Assembly (NCBI GenBank): GCA_027449865.1
Contig: DAIDKV010000164.1
Span: 1-64,000 of the forward strand
Direction: 5' to 3'
Length of the DNA stretch: 64,000 nucleotides
Origin: Planctomycetales bacterium
GTDB lineage: Bacteria; Planctomycetota; Planctomycetia; Isosphaerales; Isosphaeraceae
Part shown: piece after piece, positions 17,607-27,557 of the stretch
Layout of the letters: the number at the start of each line of letters is the position of its first letter
Numbering within the stretch: position 1 is the stretch's first letter
Notes under the pieces: generated by a model
What the model was told of the DNA's origin: nothing
Database searches by the model: none
What the model saw: the letters and a program-made list of their open reading frames with translations, nothing else
Position numbers and translations under genes: made by a program

Positions 17607-18281
17607 ATGGCGATCAATACCTTCCTCGCGGAGGCCTCGGCCTACGCGAATGGCGATTCGATGGGATCGAATGTCGATGATCTCGACGAGACCACCGTTC
17701 GTCCGGCCACGGATTCGATGGACCTCGACCGGATTCGTCGGGCCGTCCGCGAGATCCTGCTGGCCGTCGGAGAGGATCCCGAGCGGGAGGGATTGCGCGA
17801 AACGCCTGACCGGGTCGCCCGGATGTACGCCGAGGTGTTCCAGGGGCTCCACCAGGATCCTCGCCTTCACCTGAAGAAGCTCTTTACTCAGAAGTATGAT
17901 GAAATGGTCCTCATTCGGGACATTCGTTTCGTCAGCTTCTGCGAGCATCATTTGCTGCCGGTTGTCGGCCGGGCGCATGTGGCCTACATCCCCAACGGGC
18001 GGGTCGTCGGCCTCTCGAAGATTCCTCGGGTGCTCGATGTGCTCTCGAAGCGGCCCCAGATGCAGGAGCGGCTCACCGAAGAGCTTGCCGAATTGCTGAT
18101 GCGAGAGCTGGACGCCAAGGGCGTGGCCGTGGTGATCGAGGGCACACACAGTTGCATGACGATCCGCGGTGTGAACAAGTCGGATAGCTCGTTTGTGACC
18201 AGCGCCATGCGGGGCACCTTCAAGGAGAAGCTGGCGACCCGGACCGAGGTCATGGCCCTGATTTCGGGCTCTCGGAGCTGA
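17607..18281 (+). CDS. folE: GTP cyclohydrolase I FolE
   Basis: First enzyme of tetrahydrofolate synthesis: turns GTP into dihydroneopterin triphosphate. The 224 residues include DPEREGLRETPDRVARMY, FCEHHLLPVVGRAHVAYIP and GLSKIPRVLDV. The zinc ligands of the family are all present: Cys112, His115 (CEHH) and Cys183 (THSCMTIRG). Active-site context KSDSSFVTSAMRG is intact. The first 40 residues are a variable extension. GTGAGATGA surrounds the start, a modest ribosome site. A strong hairpin terminator follows. Confidence 0.96.
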   Translation: MAINTFLAEASAYANGDSMGSNVDDLDETTVRPATDSMDLDRIRRAVREILLAVGEDPEREGLRETPDRVARMYAEVFQGLHQDPRLHLKKLFTQKYDEMVLIRDIRFVSFCEHHLLPVVGRAHVAYIPNGRVVGLSKIPRVLDVLSKRPQMQERLTEELAELLMRELDAKGVAVVIEGTHSCMTIRGVNKSDSSFVTSAMRGTFKEKLATRTEVMALISGSRS

Positions 18282-18290
18282 CCGATTAAA

Positions 18291-18321
18291 AAGGCCCCGG
18301 CATGATGCGCCGGGGCCTTTC
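18291..18321. terminator. Bidirectional intrinsic terminator between folE and the TlpA-like gene
   Basis: Perfect 11-base stem AAGGCCCCGGC / GCCGGGGCCTT with a seven-base loop ATGATGC. A's precede it and T's follow it, so it can stop transcription from both convergent genes (folE ends at 18281, the thioredoxin-like gene at 18336). Confidence 0.85.
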
Positions 18322-18335
18322 TTCGCTCGGGTCTC

Positions 18336-19406
18336 TTACTTGCCTTCACCGGCGAGAAGATTGGGGATCATCTGGTCCAGTTCCTCGACCGCGCGGGTCG
18401 AGACGAGTTTCCCGTCGCGATCGACGAGGAACATTGAGGGCAGAACGTTGATCGCCCACGACCGGGTGAATTCGCTCTCCCAACCGTTACCCAGGTAGTA
18501 TTGCGGCCAACGGATCTGCTGAGTCTGGACGAAGGCCCGGAGCTTTTGAAGTCCACCCTGATCGACCGGGGCGTCGAGGCTCACGCCGATGATCTCGAGC
18601 CCCTTGTCGTGGTACTTCTGATAAAGCTCCTTCAGGTGTGGCATTCCGGCGACGCAGGGGGCGCACCAGGTCGCCCAGAAGTCGATCAGGACCACTTTCC
18701 CCTTGAGGTCCTTCATCGCGATGGATCGGCCTGTGATCGCGTCGTCGAATCGCAGTTCGAACGGCTTGCCGATGGCCTCGGCTTGCCGGCGATTCCCCTG
18801 AATGTCGCTGGCTGCCCTCGACTTCGGGTACTCCTTCAGAACACGATCCTCGTATTTCTGCCGAACCCCAATGTCCTTTGTGTACAGAGCGGCCATGTAC
18901 AGAAGTTGCGAGGAGCGCTCGTCCTGGGGGAGTCTTTGAACAAAATCGTCGACGGCTTTCAGTTGAGTGACGCCGGTTTGGGCGGTCTTGACGATATCGA
19001 TCTGTGCCCGGGCGTAGAAGGCTTCGACTTTCAATCGATCGTTGTGAGTCGCGGCGAGGACTTCATCCACTTCCTTGCCCAGCCGGTCGGGGTTCGGCGG
19101 GATCGGAGGCATGCGTCTCCATCGCTCGGTCATCAGCTCGGGGAGCCTTGGATGATCGGGATCGAGTCGGAAGAGGTCGAGGATCAGGGTGTCGCGTCGC
19201 GCCAGGAGGTCGACGTATTGCTTTTGAACAGCCTCCCGATAGCCCGGTTCGGCCTCCCGTCGCTGGTCGAACGGGGGCGACTTCATCGAATCCAGTTCCT
19301 GGAGGATCTGAGGGGCGGTGCGGTCGGCCGCGTCGGCCGGATGGCTCCACGCGAGCAGTCCGCCGAGCAGAGCGGCGGCGATCGACCAGGGTCGGCAACG
19401 AAACAT
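18336..19406 (-). CDS. Exported TlpA-like thiol-disulfide oxidoreductase with long N-terminal domain
   Basis: Start placed at the ATG with AGGAG nine bases upstream. The 356 residues begin with a signal peptide (about residues 1-26, ending in HPADAA). Residues 30-210 are helical and unassigned. The C-terminal part is a thioredoxin fold with VVLIDFWATWCAPCVAGMPHL, CxxC at Cys248 and Cys251, and the cis-Pro region NVLPSMFLVDRDG. It is expected to reduce or oxidise disulfides outside the cytoplasm. The N-terminal helical domain is common in planctomycete TlpA-like proteins, and its role is unknown. It is divergent from the YdiJ-type gene. Confidence 0.88.
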   Translation of the reverse strand: MFRCRPWSIAAALLGGLLAWSHPADAADRTAPQILQELDSMKSPPFDQRREAEPGYREAVQKQYVDLLARRDTLILDLFRLDPDHPRLPELMTERWRRMPPIPPNPDRLGKEVDEVLAATHNDRLKVEAFYARAQIDIVKTAQTGVTQLKAVDDFVQRLPQDERSSQLLYMAALYTKDIGVRQKYEDRVLKEYPKSRAASDIQGNRRQAEAIGKPFELRFDDAITGRSIAMKDLKGKVVLIDFWATWCAPCVAGMPHLKELYQKYHDKGLEIIGVSLDAPVDQGGLQKLRAFVQTQQIRWPQYYLGNGWESEFTRSWAINVLPSMFLVDRDGKLVSTRAVEELDQMIPNLLAGEGK

Positions 19407-19809
19407 CGCGGATTTCTCCTGGTGGGAGACCTTCGAAGGGGAATTCGTGGAGCGTTGACCGGTTTCGACCGCGTGGCGAGGTGGTCGAGGGTTGTGAGGG
19501 CAAGAATCCGGAAGGGGAACGTCGTTCGGTGCCGACGTCCGCCCCAATCGAACTTCCATGGTATTCCGGGCCCGATCTCGACCGCTAGGGGACCGCTGGC
19601 CATCCTTCCGAAAGAGGCTGCTCCGCTCACGGCCGATCGCTTATCTCGGGGCCTCGGATCGATTACAATCGGTGGTACTGGAGCCCGGGGGTCGATTGAG
19701 CGCCCCGACGTCGAGGCGTCGCGCCGGGCGGCCTGGGCAAGGTTTCCCTCCTGGCGGGCATCCGCTCGCGAGGTTTTCCCTCCTTCCCTGACGAGGTACG
19801 GCGGCCGAA
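19407..19809. other. Divergent intergenic region
   Basis: 403 bases between the TlpA-like and YdiJ-type genes. A TACAAT at 19664-19669 with a weak TTATCT 17 bases upstream could be a promoter for the plus-strand gene. No small gene was recognised. Confidence 0.4.
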
Positions 19810-22800
19810 GTGGATGAACGCCGGGCAAGAATTCATGACGATCTTCGCGACGTGATCGACGGCGAGCTTCACTTCCAGCCGCTCGACAGGGCGCCGTACG
19901 CGCACGACGCCAGCCTCTACGAGATGGATCCGCTCGGCGTGATTGTCCCTCGGACCGAGCAGGACGTCGCCACGGCTGTTCGATACGCCGCCGACAACCG
20001 GATTGCGATTCACGCCCGAGGCGCCGGGAGCGATCCAGGCGGAGGCTCGCTCGGGCCGGGCCTCGTCCTCGACTTCAGCCGGCACCTCCGCCGGATCCTC
20101 GCGATCGAGCCTGAGCATGTGGTCGTGGAAGCGGGCGCCGTCCCCGATGAGATCAATCGGCAACTGGCGAACATCGGCCGGCGGTTGGAGCCCATCCCTC
20201 GCGATCCGGACATCATGACGATCGGCGGGATGGTCGCCGTGGATGCCGCGGGCGGGCGTTCGCTCCGTTATGGATCGACGGGTCAGCAGGTCGACCGCCT
20301 CCGTGTGGTTCTTGCCGGTGGCGAGACGGTGGAGCTTGGCTACGAGCCCTGGCCAACCTCGGACGTCGAGCCGGAAGGGTTGGTCGATCGGATCGTCCGG
20401 AAGCTTCACGTCCTGCACCGGAGCGCTCGAAAACGCCTGGCCCGAGCGCGATCGGCCGCGCCCCGCGACCGCGCTGGATACGCTCTCGACCGCGCCGCCG
20501 ATGAGTCGGGGATCCACCTCGCCCGGCTGGTCGCGGGATCGGAAGGGACGCTGGCACTGGTCACCCAGGCGGTCCTCCGAACCGTCCCGATTCCTGGGGC
20601 TCAGGCGGTCCTTCTGCTCCCGTTTCACCGGCTGATCCAGGCGTCGGCGTTTGTCCCCCGGCTTCTGGACGCGGTCGGGGTCGCCAGTTCCTGCGACCTC
20701 CTCGATCGCCGCTCGCTCCGCCTTTTCCGCGATGGCGACCGGCTCTTTCGCGAGGCCGTCAGCGAGGCGGCCGAGGCGCTCCTGCTGGTCGAGTGCGAGG
20801 AGCTGAACGCCTCGCTGGTCGCCCATCGGATCGCCTCGGCGATCGCGCGGGCCGATCGGACGGGATGGCTGGCCGGTGCCCCTTCGACGTTTACCAGGCG
20901 CCTCGATTGCGATCGCCTGCTCGGCTGGCGACGGCCGGTTGAGGCCCGGTTGATGCGGCTCCGCGGCCCGGCCCGACCCGTGAGCCTTTTCGACGACGTC
21001 GCGGTTCCGCCCTCTCGACTCGCCCAGGTTCTCAAGCGGCTCCAAAGACTCTTCCAGTCGATGGACCTGACCTGGACACTCGAAGCCCACGCGGGCGAGG
21101 GCCGGCTCCGCATCCGCCCGTTCCTCGACCTCTCCTGCCCGGAGGATCGCGAACGGATCGAGCCCCTCGCCGCCGCGGTTTACGAGGTGATTCTCAAGGC
21201 CGGCGGGACGATCTCCGGCTCCCAGGCCGTCGGACTGCTCCGAACGCAGTTCCTCCGCCGGCAGTTTGGCGAGCTGATCCCGGTCTTCCGAGAAATCAAG
21301 GACGCGTTCGACCCAATCGGTCTACTCAATCCGGGCAAGGTCATCGGCGAGGATCCGCACCCGATCACGAGCGCCCTTCGGCCGATCCTCTCCACGCCCG
21401 AGGAGATCGAGACGGAGAGCAGTTCCACTCTGATTCCCATCCTGGTGCCGGCCGACGATCCCGATCCGTCTCACCCCTCGCACGAGGCCGCCATGCCCGT
21501 CGGACCGATCGAGGCCGGGCATCCCCCCTCATCGACGATCGAGCCGGCCCTGATTTGGCCCGGCCCCGGGATGCTCGCGACGACCTCCGCCTGCCACGGA
21601 TGCGGCGTCTGCCGATCCACCGAGCCGACCCTCCGGATGTGCCCGAGCTTCCGATCTTCTCGCATGGAAGGGGCCTCGCCTCGGGCCCAGGCGAACCTCA
21701 TCCGACAGGTCGCCACCGGGTCCATTGACCCGAAACTCTGGGGCACGGAAGAATTCCGGGCTCACGCCGATCTTTGCATCCATTGCAAGCTCTGCCGCCC
21801 CGAATGCCCTTCGGGCGTCGATGTCTCCTCGCTGATGGTTGAGGCCAAGGCGGCCTATGTCGAACGTCACGGCCTTCCTCCGCGCGACTGGATCTTCTCC
21901 CGGCTCGAAGTTTGGGCACGGCTCGCCAGCCGGCTTCCGATTTTGACCAACTTCCTCCTGACCCGCCGATGGAGCCGAGGCTGGCTGGAGCGTTTGCTCG
22001 GCGTGTCTAGGCACCGGGTCCTCCCTCTCGCCCGACGGTCCTCGTTCACCCGACGCGCCGCCCGGCTGGGGCTCGATCGACCCCGTCCTCAGCAATCCGG
22101 CCCTCGCGTCGTCTACTTCGTGGACCTCTTCGCGAATTATTACGACCACGATCTCGCCGAGGCCACCGTTTCGATCCTCCGGCACGCCGGGGTCAACGTC
22201 TATGTCCCTTCACGCCAGCGTAGCTCGGGGATGGCCTCCCTGGTCGTCGGAGACATCGACCACGCTCGCGAGCAGGCGACCGCAAATCTTCGCATCCTGG
22301 CCAACGCCGTTCGCGATGGGTACACCGTTGTCTGCTCCGAGCCGACCGCCGCACTGATGCTCCGCGAGGACTACGCTCGACTGACCGAGGACCTCGACGC
22401 CGAACTGGTCGCCGCTCACACAATGGAACTGGGGCAATACCTGCTGGGACTGGCCGAACGCGGTCAGCTTCCGCCGGTCGAGGAGCCTCTGCGGGGCCGG
22501 GTCGGCTATCACCAGCCTTGCCACCTCCGAGCGCTGGGCGTCGGCACTCCGGGCCTCGACCTGCTCCGAGGTATCCCCGAGCTGGAGGTTGAGTTCATCG
22601 ATCGGGGCTGCTCCGGAATGGGTGGGACCTACGGCCTCGCTCGCGACCGCTTCCGGTCCTCGCTCCGGGCGGGACGTGGATTGATTCGTCGCATCCGCGA
22701 TGACGACATCGACCTGGGCGCCACCGAGTGCGCCGCCTGTCGAATCCAGATGGAGCAGGGAACCACCAAGCGAACCTTGCACCCCGTCAAGCTTCTGAAC

Positions 22801-22872
22801 CTCTCGTACGGCCTCGATCCCCATCTCCGGCAGCACCTTCGCGACCCGAAGCCGCGGCACGTCATGTCGTGA
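19810..22872 (+). CDS. FAD-binding/4Fe-4S fused 2-hydroxyacid dehydrogenase (YdiJ-type)
   Basis: GTG start. The 1020 residues match the length of E. coli YdiJ, an FAD/Fe-S dehydrogenase for D-2-hydroxyglutarate or similar D-hydroxyacids. The N-terminal half is a PCMH-type FAD domain (PRTEQDVATAVRYAADNRI, HARGAGSDPGGG, IMTIGGMVAVDAAGGRSLRYG). The middle is the FAD-oxidase C-terminal domain. Two ferredoxin motifs follow, CHGCGVCRSTEPTLRMCP and CIHCKLCRPECPSGVD. The CCG-type Cys-rich region (YHQPCHLRALG, GCSGMGGTYG, TECAACRIQ) comes last. Electrons would pass from substrate via FAD and Fe-S to the quinone pool. The exact substrate is inferred only. Confidence 0.88.
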   Translation: MDERRARIHDDLRDVIDGELHFQPLDRAPYAHDASLYEMDPLGVIVPRTEQDVATAVRYAADNRIAIHARGAGSDPGGGSLGPGLVLDFSRHLRRILAIEPEHVVVEAGAVPDEINRQLANIGRRLEPIPRDPDIMTIGGMVAVDAAGGRSLRYGSTGQQVDRLRVVLAGGETVELGYEPWPTSDVEPEGLVDRIVRKLHVLHRSARKRLARARSAAPRDRAGYALDRAADESGIHLARLVAGSEGTLALVTQAVLRTVPIPGAQAVLLLPFHRLIQASAFVPRLLDAVGVASSCDLLDRRSLRLFRDGDRLFREAVSEAAEALLLVECEELNASLVAHRIASAIARADRTGWLAGAPSTFTRRLDCDRLLGWRRPVEARLMRLRGPARPVSLFDDVAVPPSRLAQVLKRLQRLFQSMDLTWTLEAHAGEGRLRIRPFLDLSCPEDRERIEPLAAAVYEVILKAGGTISGSQAVGLLRTQFLRRQFGELIPVFREIKDAFDPIGLLNPGKVIGEDPHPITSALRPILSTPEEIETESSSTLIPILVPADDPDPSHPSHEAAMPVGPIEAGHPPSSTIEPALIWPGPGMLATTSACHGCGVCRSTEPTLRMCPSFRSSRMEGASPRAQANLIRQVATGSIDPKLWGTEEFRAHADLCIHCKLCRPECPSGVDVSSLMVEAKAAYVERHGLPPRDWIFSRLEVWARLASRLPILTNFLLTRRWSRGWLERLLGVSRHRVLPLARRSSFTRRAARLGLDRPRPQQSGPRVVYFVDLFANYYDHDLAEATVSILRHAGVNVYVPSRQRSSGMASLVVGDIDHAREQATANLRILANAVRDGYTVVCSEPTAALMLREDYARLTEDLDAELVAAHTMELGQYLLGLAERGQLPPVEEPLRGRVGYHQPCHLRALGVGTPGLDLLRGIPELEVEFIDRGCSGMGGTYGLARDRFRSSLRAGRGLIRRIRDDDIDLGATECAACRIQMEQGTTKRTLHPVKLLNLSYGLDPHLRQHLRDPKPRHVMS

Positions 22873-23250
22873 GCCGGTCCAGGCACGGGTGGGTGGGAAA
22901 CCGCAATTGCCCGAACGGGCGAATGGACGAAGGGCAAGTGGTGGGGCGTCGGTCTTGACGGTCCTCACGCATCCGGCTATTGTCCGCCCCGATTGTCCTG
23001 TCCGCCGCATGTCTTTTGAAAGTGCCCGACCCATCAGAGACGGCGACGACCCTTCGCCCTGGGGCCGTCGATCCAGGAGCCACGGCCGGTCCGGAAACCT
23101 CGGAGGGCCGCGATTTCCGGCGAAGGGGCGATGCTCGGAGCAGGGGTCCGGTCGCCCGCGAGGCATCCAGAAGGCGGGCGACGATCGATGGCGATTCGGC
23201 CAGGGAGGGCCGTCCGCCCACTTACGTCAGGTCGTTCGTTGGGAGGAATC
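22873..23250. other. Intergenic region upstream of the lptD-like gene
   Basis: 378 bases. Holds a candidate promoter (see separate entry) and the strong ribosome site GGGAGGA before the GTG at 23251. Open frames here give Arg-rich translations and are not called. Confidence 0.5.
22955..22983 (+). promoter_or_regulatory. Candidate sigma-70-type promoter for the lptD-dgkA pair
   Basis: TTGACG (22955-22960), 17-base spacer, TATTGT (22978-22983). This would give a leader of about 260 bases before the lptD-like gene. Sequence match only. Confidence 0.4.
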
Positions 23251-26200
23251 GTGCGAGGGGACGACCAACCCAGTCGCTACCCGCCTCGCGGCGTGTGGTT
23301 TGGGCTCTTTCTGTCCGCGCTCCTGCTGCCCGCCGCGATGGCGACGGCTCAGGATTCGACGGCGACCAATCCTGGTGCGCCCGCCGATCCTCTACGACTG
23401 GCCGCCGAGCGGATCACCCGATGGAGCGACCCGGAAGCGCGCTACCTCTTCCTCACCGGGAACGCCTCGGCGTTCCAGGGGACCGAGGGCCTTCGCGCCT
23501 CGCAGATCCTCTGCCGGATCGTGGACATCAACGGAGCCGACGCGACCACTCACGAGGTCGAGATCTACGCCGAGGGGAACGTCCGGCCAACCTCGTCGTC
23601 GGTCGAGCCCGGGCCCACCGGCCGACTCCGATTCCGGACCTCCGAAATCGCGATGACCGCGTATGCCGGAAGCGGCGGATATCGCTCGCTTGATTCACCA
23701 CCCCGCGGATTCGCGATGCTCGATCGCTCGGGTCTGAACCGGACCCAAACGCCCCCAGTACAAGTGCGGCAGGCTCGGTCATCGAACGCGATGCCGGACG
23801 GTCTCGATTCGACGCCTCCGCCGCTATCCACGGCTCCCGCTCCGAGCCGGCCACGTTCGTCCGCTCAACGGAGCGCGCGCCCCAAAATCGACCCGATGGT
23901 CATCACCGCGCAGGCGACGGCAAACGGGCCGCCAGCACCCGAGGACGACCCGCCGCCCGTGGGACCCGACGGTGAGGAAACCGTTCCTCAGCTCATGCCC
24001 CCGGGACGCGGTCGTCCGTCATCGGCGGCCGAGGCACCTGCCAACGCGCCCGGTGTCGACCTCCCGCCGATCGAGGAGCAGGCCCCCGGCGTGGACGTCC
24101 CCGCGCTGCCTGCGGAGGAGACCGTTCAGCCGCCCTCCATTGAACCGCTCCCCGAAGGCCGACAAAAACCCGACGAACCCAACGCCGCCCCCGGGCCGGC
24201 GTCCGAGCCAAAACTCCTGGTCCCGATCGCTCCTGGCAGCCAGCGCGTCACCTACATCGAGCCCCGCGGCGGCCAGGAGATGGACATCAAGGCCCTTCCG
24301 ACCGCTCCCGACGGCACCCAGGTCGTCATCTATCGGAACGGTGTCCGCATCCACTCCGTCGTCCCAGGCTCGGGCGGGGAGATCGATATGGAGGCCGACC
24401 AGGCCATCATCTGGCGTGGTCCTTCTCCCAGCGAGAACCAACCCCAGACCGGGCCCAACGGCGAAATCATCGAGGACGGAAAGCAACCCTTCGAGGTCTA
24501 TCTCGAAGGGAACGTGATCGTCCGTCAGGACCAGCGCAAATATGCCGGACGCGCCGACCAGCGCACCATCCGCGCCCCTCGGGTCTACTACAACCTCCTG
24601 ACCGATCGCGCCGTCGCCGTCGACGCCGAGATCGACCTCTGGGCCCAGGGACTCCTCGCCCCGTTCAAGGTCAAGTCGCCCCGGATCGAGCAATTCCACG
24701 AGCTGATCAAGCAGCCCGACGGAACCCTGAAGGCCGATCCGACTCCCAAGATCCGGATCGACAAGGCCAACCTGACCGGAAGCCGATTCCCCGATCCAGG
24801 TTACCATATCTTCATCAACTCGCTCGAATTGAGCCAGTACGCCAATCCTTCGACCGACCCGATCACGGGGAAGCACCTTTATAACCCCGGCGATCCCAAC
24901 CCGCCCCAGGATCTTCGATGGCGGATGGACGCGCGGCAAAACTTCTACTACATGGGCGGAATGCCCGCATTCTTCTGGCCCCGCGTCGCCGCCGATGTCG
25001 ACGAGGAGCAGCGTGCCTTCCGTCAGTTCTTCTTCCGGACCAACAACTACTTCGGCCAGCAGTTGCTCACTGACTGGAACGGCTTCCGCTTCATCGGCGT
25101 CAAGAAACCCGACTGGATCGATGTCTGGAACATCGACATCGATTACCTCAGTGCCCGGACCAAGACCTTCCCCGCGCTCGGGTCGGAGATCGGTTGGTTC
25201 GGCAACGACCTGATCAAGGACCTCCGCGACCCTTACCACAAGACCCGCAAGGCGTCGAACATCACCAACACCTACTACGGGTACTTCACGATCTGGGGCC
25301 TCCAGGATTACGGAACCGACGTCCTCGGCCAGGGCCCCGCGATCGTTACCAACGGTCCGCCGGGCGCTGGTAAGGCGGGAATCCAGATGTATAGCACGCC
25401 CGCTTACAAGCTGGATCGATTTCGCCTGGACTTCCGCCACATGCAATCGTTCCTCGACGAGGATCCGAACGGCGATCACCCATACGAGGCACTCCGCCTT
25501 CAGACCGAGGCCGCCTATTACACCGACCGCTATTTCCTTTTCGAGTATTACCAGATGCTCTGGGATACCGGGATGGATCAGGAGACTCTAACCTTCGGCT
25601 ATTACCAGAAAAACAACACCTTTACCGACATCGAGGTCTCGGGTAACCCCATGAACTGGGTCACCCAGACCGAGTGGCTACCGAAGGTCGATTACTACCG
25701 GATCAGTGACTCGTTCCTGAACAACCACCTCGTTTATTACCAGCACTCCGGCCTCGACTATGCCACGATCACGACCGACATCATGGTGAACAACCCGAAC
25801 CTGTTCGCCTACATGCCCTATGACCCGATCTCCAATACCTCGGGAACCTTCTCGTCCGGCCGGTATTGGACCAGCCACGAGCTTGACCTCCCGATGAACT
25901 TCTTCAACGCGTTCCGGCTCGTGCCTTATGTGCAGGGACAGCTTGCCGCCTGGAGCAACCAGCTCGGCGGCGGCCCGCTGCTTCACCAGCCTTCGGGACC
26001 GATGGGACGGGCCTGGGGTGCTGTCGGCACCCGGGCCGAGGCGACATTTTACAAGCGATACCGCGGGGTCCACAGCGAGATCCTCAACATCCACGGGCTG
26101 AACAACAAGATCAGCCTCTTCCTCGACGCCCGCGCCGCCTTTTCCAACGTTTCGCTCAACAGCATCGCCGTGCAGGATACCCTCGACGACAACACCTATG

Positions 26201-26991
26201 AATTCATCCGTCGCTATTTCGCGATGACCAATTTCGTCGGCGGCATCCTGCCCTATCCCTACGATCCACGGTTCTACATTCTGCGTAACATGATCTCGCC
26301 GATCACGGGGACGACTGATATCCAGGCCTCGATCGACACCGTGCAGCTCGGTATCCACCAGCGGCTCCAGACCAAGCGCGGTCCCATCGGAAATCGGCGG
26401 ATCGTCGACTTCATGACTCTCGACGCCACGACCACCTATTATCCCGACGCACGCCGAGACAATTACGGTACACCCTGGGGCCTCGCCCAGTACAATTACC
26501 AGTGGTACATCGGCGACCGAACCAGTCTCGTTAGCCAGGGCTGGTTTGATTTCTTCAACCTCGTCGGGAGCCAGCCGCTCGTCAACAATCTGACGACCGG
26601 ATACAACCCCAACGGAATCAACGTGATCACGTCGGGGATCAATCTGATGCGTCCCCCGCGCTCCAATATCAATATTCTCTATACGATCATCGATACCGGA
26701 CCGATCAAGACCTCGGCCCTGAACACCTCGTTCAACTATTGGCTAAGCCCGAAGTGGTATGGTACGTTTGCCAACTCCTACGACTTCGGCGACGGGGTGG
26801 ACCTCGGTACGATGTTTACCTTCACCCGGATCGGGGCCGATTACCTGACGACGCTGGGCCTCTCGGTGGACCCTCAGCGTCAAAGCTACCAGTTCGCCGT
26901 GCAGATCACGCCGAGGATGAGCCCGGCGTTCCGGATGGGCTCCAACGCGGCGATGAACACGTTTGATACGCGGTTCGCCCCGAGTCAGTGA
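23251..26991 (+). CDS. LptD-like outer-membrane protein (OstA domain plus C-terminal barrel)
   Basis: The GTG start has GGGAGGA four bases upstream; earlier in-frame codons lack this. The 1246-residue product has a signal peptide (WFGLFLSALLLPAAMATAQ). A first OstA/LptA-like strand region follows (ARYLFLTGNASAFQG, HEVEIYAEGNV), then a 200-residue Pro-rich linker. A second OstA-like region comes next (FEVYLEGNVIVRQDQRKYAG, RAPRVYYNLLTDRAVAVDAE). The last 600 or so residues are Tyr/Asn-rich alternating strands, as expected of an outer-membrane barrel. LptD inserts lipopolysaccharide into the outer leaflet. The Pro-rich insert and total length exceed E. coli LptD (784 residues). The downstream dgkA-like gene starts after three bases. 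Confidence 0.8.
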   Translation: MRGDDQPSRYPPRGVWFGLFLSALLLPAAMATAQDSTATNPGAPADPLRLAAERITRWSDPEARYLFLTGNASAFQGTEGLRASQILCRIVDINGADATTHEVEIYAEGNVRPTSSSVEPGPTGRLRFRTSEIAMTAYAGSGGYRSLDSPPRGFAMLDRSGLNRTQTPPVQVRQARSSNAMPDGLDSTPPPLSTAPAPSRPRSSAQRSARPKIDPMVITAQATANGPPAPEDDPPPVGPDGEETVPQLMPPGRGRPSSAAEAPANAPGVDLPPIEEQAPGVDVPALPAEETVQPPSIEPLPEGRQKPDEPNAAPGPASEPKLLVPIAPGSQRVTYIEPRGGQEMDIKALPTAPDGTQVVIYRNGVRIHSVVPGSGGEIDMEADQAIIWRGPSPSENQPQTGPNGEIIEDGKQPFEVYLEGNVIVRQDQRKYAGRADQRTIRAPRVYYNLLTDRAVAVDAEIDLWAQGLLAPFKVKSPRIEQFHELIKQPDGTLKADPTPKIRIDKANLTGSRFPDPGYHIFINSLELSQYANPSTDPITGKHLYNPGDPNPPQDLRWRMDARQNFYYMGGMPAFFWPRVAADVDEEQRAFRQFFFRTNNYFGQQLLTDWNGFRFIGVKKPDWIDVWNIDIDYLSARTKTFPALGSEIGWFGNDLIKDLRDPYHKTRKASNITNTYYGYFTIWGLQDYGTDVLGQGPAIVTNGPPGAGKAGIQMYSTPAYKLDRFRLDFRHMQSFLDEDPNGDHPYEALRLQTEAAYYTDRYFLFEYYQMLWDTGMDQETLTFGYYQKNNTFTDIEVSGNPMNWVTQTEWLPKVDYYRISDSFLNNHLVYYQHSGLDYATITTDIMVNNPNLFAYMPYDPISNTSGTFSSGRYWTSHELDLPMNFFNAFRLVPYVQGQLAAWSNQLGGGPLLHQPSGPMGRAWGAVGTRAEATFYKRYRGVHSEILNIHGLNNKISLFLDARAAFSNVSLNSIAVQDTLDDNTYEFIRRYFAMTNFVGGILPYPYDPRFYILRNMISPITGTTDIQASIDTVQLGIHQRLQTKRGPIGNRRIVDFMTLDATTTYYPDARRDNYGTPWGLAQYNYQWYIGDRTSLVSQGWFDFFNLVGSQPLVNNLTTGYNPNGINVITSGINLMRPPRSNINILYTIIDTGPIKTSALNTSFNYWLSPKWYGTFANSYDFGDGVDLGTMFTFTRIGADYLTTLGLSVDPQRQSYQFAVQITPRMSPAFRMGSNAAMNTFDTRFAPSQ

Positions 26992-26994
26992 GCG

Positions 26995-27531
26995 ATGATG
27001 ACCGATCCTTATCTCCGACCGCCCGCGTCTTCTCGGCCCAGGGAAGGCGCCCCGGGACCTCATGTTGATCCGATCGTGGTTCCCGAACCGATTCTCTCCG
27101 CCGAGGACGAGGCCCGGTTCGCCGATCTGGTCCCGTCGCCCATCCCAGCCGCCCAGGCCGACCGCCGAAATGTCCAGGGGAAGCTGGCCGCCGGTATGCG
27201 CGGGCTCAAAACCGCCATCCGCGGCGACTCCAGCTTCTTCGCCCACATCTACCGCGGCACCCTGATCGTCATCGCCGCGGTGATGCTCAACATCGAACTC
27301 CGAGGCTGGTGTCTCCTCGTCCTCGGCGCCTGCCTGGTGCTGGTCTCCGAGCTGGCTCACAGCGCCGTCGACACGCTGGCGCGGGCCATCGGCGACCCGG
27401 AGGAATTCCGCCTCAAAGCGGCGCGCGAGATCGCGGCGGCGGGCGTCCTGGTCGCCGCGATCGGCTCCGGATTCGTCACGCTCTCGGTTCTCCTGACTCG
27501 CTTCGTCGAGCTACTCGGCTGGCGATGGTAG
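26995..27531 (+). CDS. dgkA: Diacylglycerol/undecaprenol kinase (DgkA family) with N-terminal extension
   Basis: Phosphorylates diacylglycerol or undecaprenol in the inner membrane, recycling lipid for envelope synthesis. The 178 residues have a polar 60-residue N-terminal extension. The DAGK core follows: KLAAGMRGLKTAIRGDSSF, a first membrane segment (TLIVIAAVMLNIEL), a second (WCLLVLGACLVLVSEL) leading into SELAHSAVDTLARAIGD with the catalytic Glu, and a third after REIAAAGVLVAAIGSG. It starts three bases after the lptD-like stop, so the two are very likely cotranscribed. It converges with the sulfite-oxidase-like gene. Confidence 0.88.
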   Translation: MMTDPYLRPPASSRPREGAPGPHVDPIVVPEPILSAEDEARFADLVPSPIPAAQADRRNVQGKLAAGMRGLKTAIRGDSSFFAHIYRGTLIVIAAVMLNIELRGWCLLVLGACLVLVSELAHSAVDTLARAIGDPEEFRLKAAREIAAAGVLVAAIGSGFVTLSVLLTRFVELLGWRW

Positions 27532-27557
27532 CCCACCGCACCGCGTCGGGAGTAACT

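Noticed and set aside
24019-25479. 486-codon frame antisense to the lptD-like gene
   Set aside because: Shadow frame; long Val/Asp/Leu-rich low-information translation.
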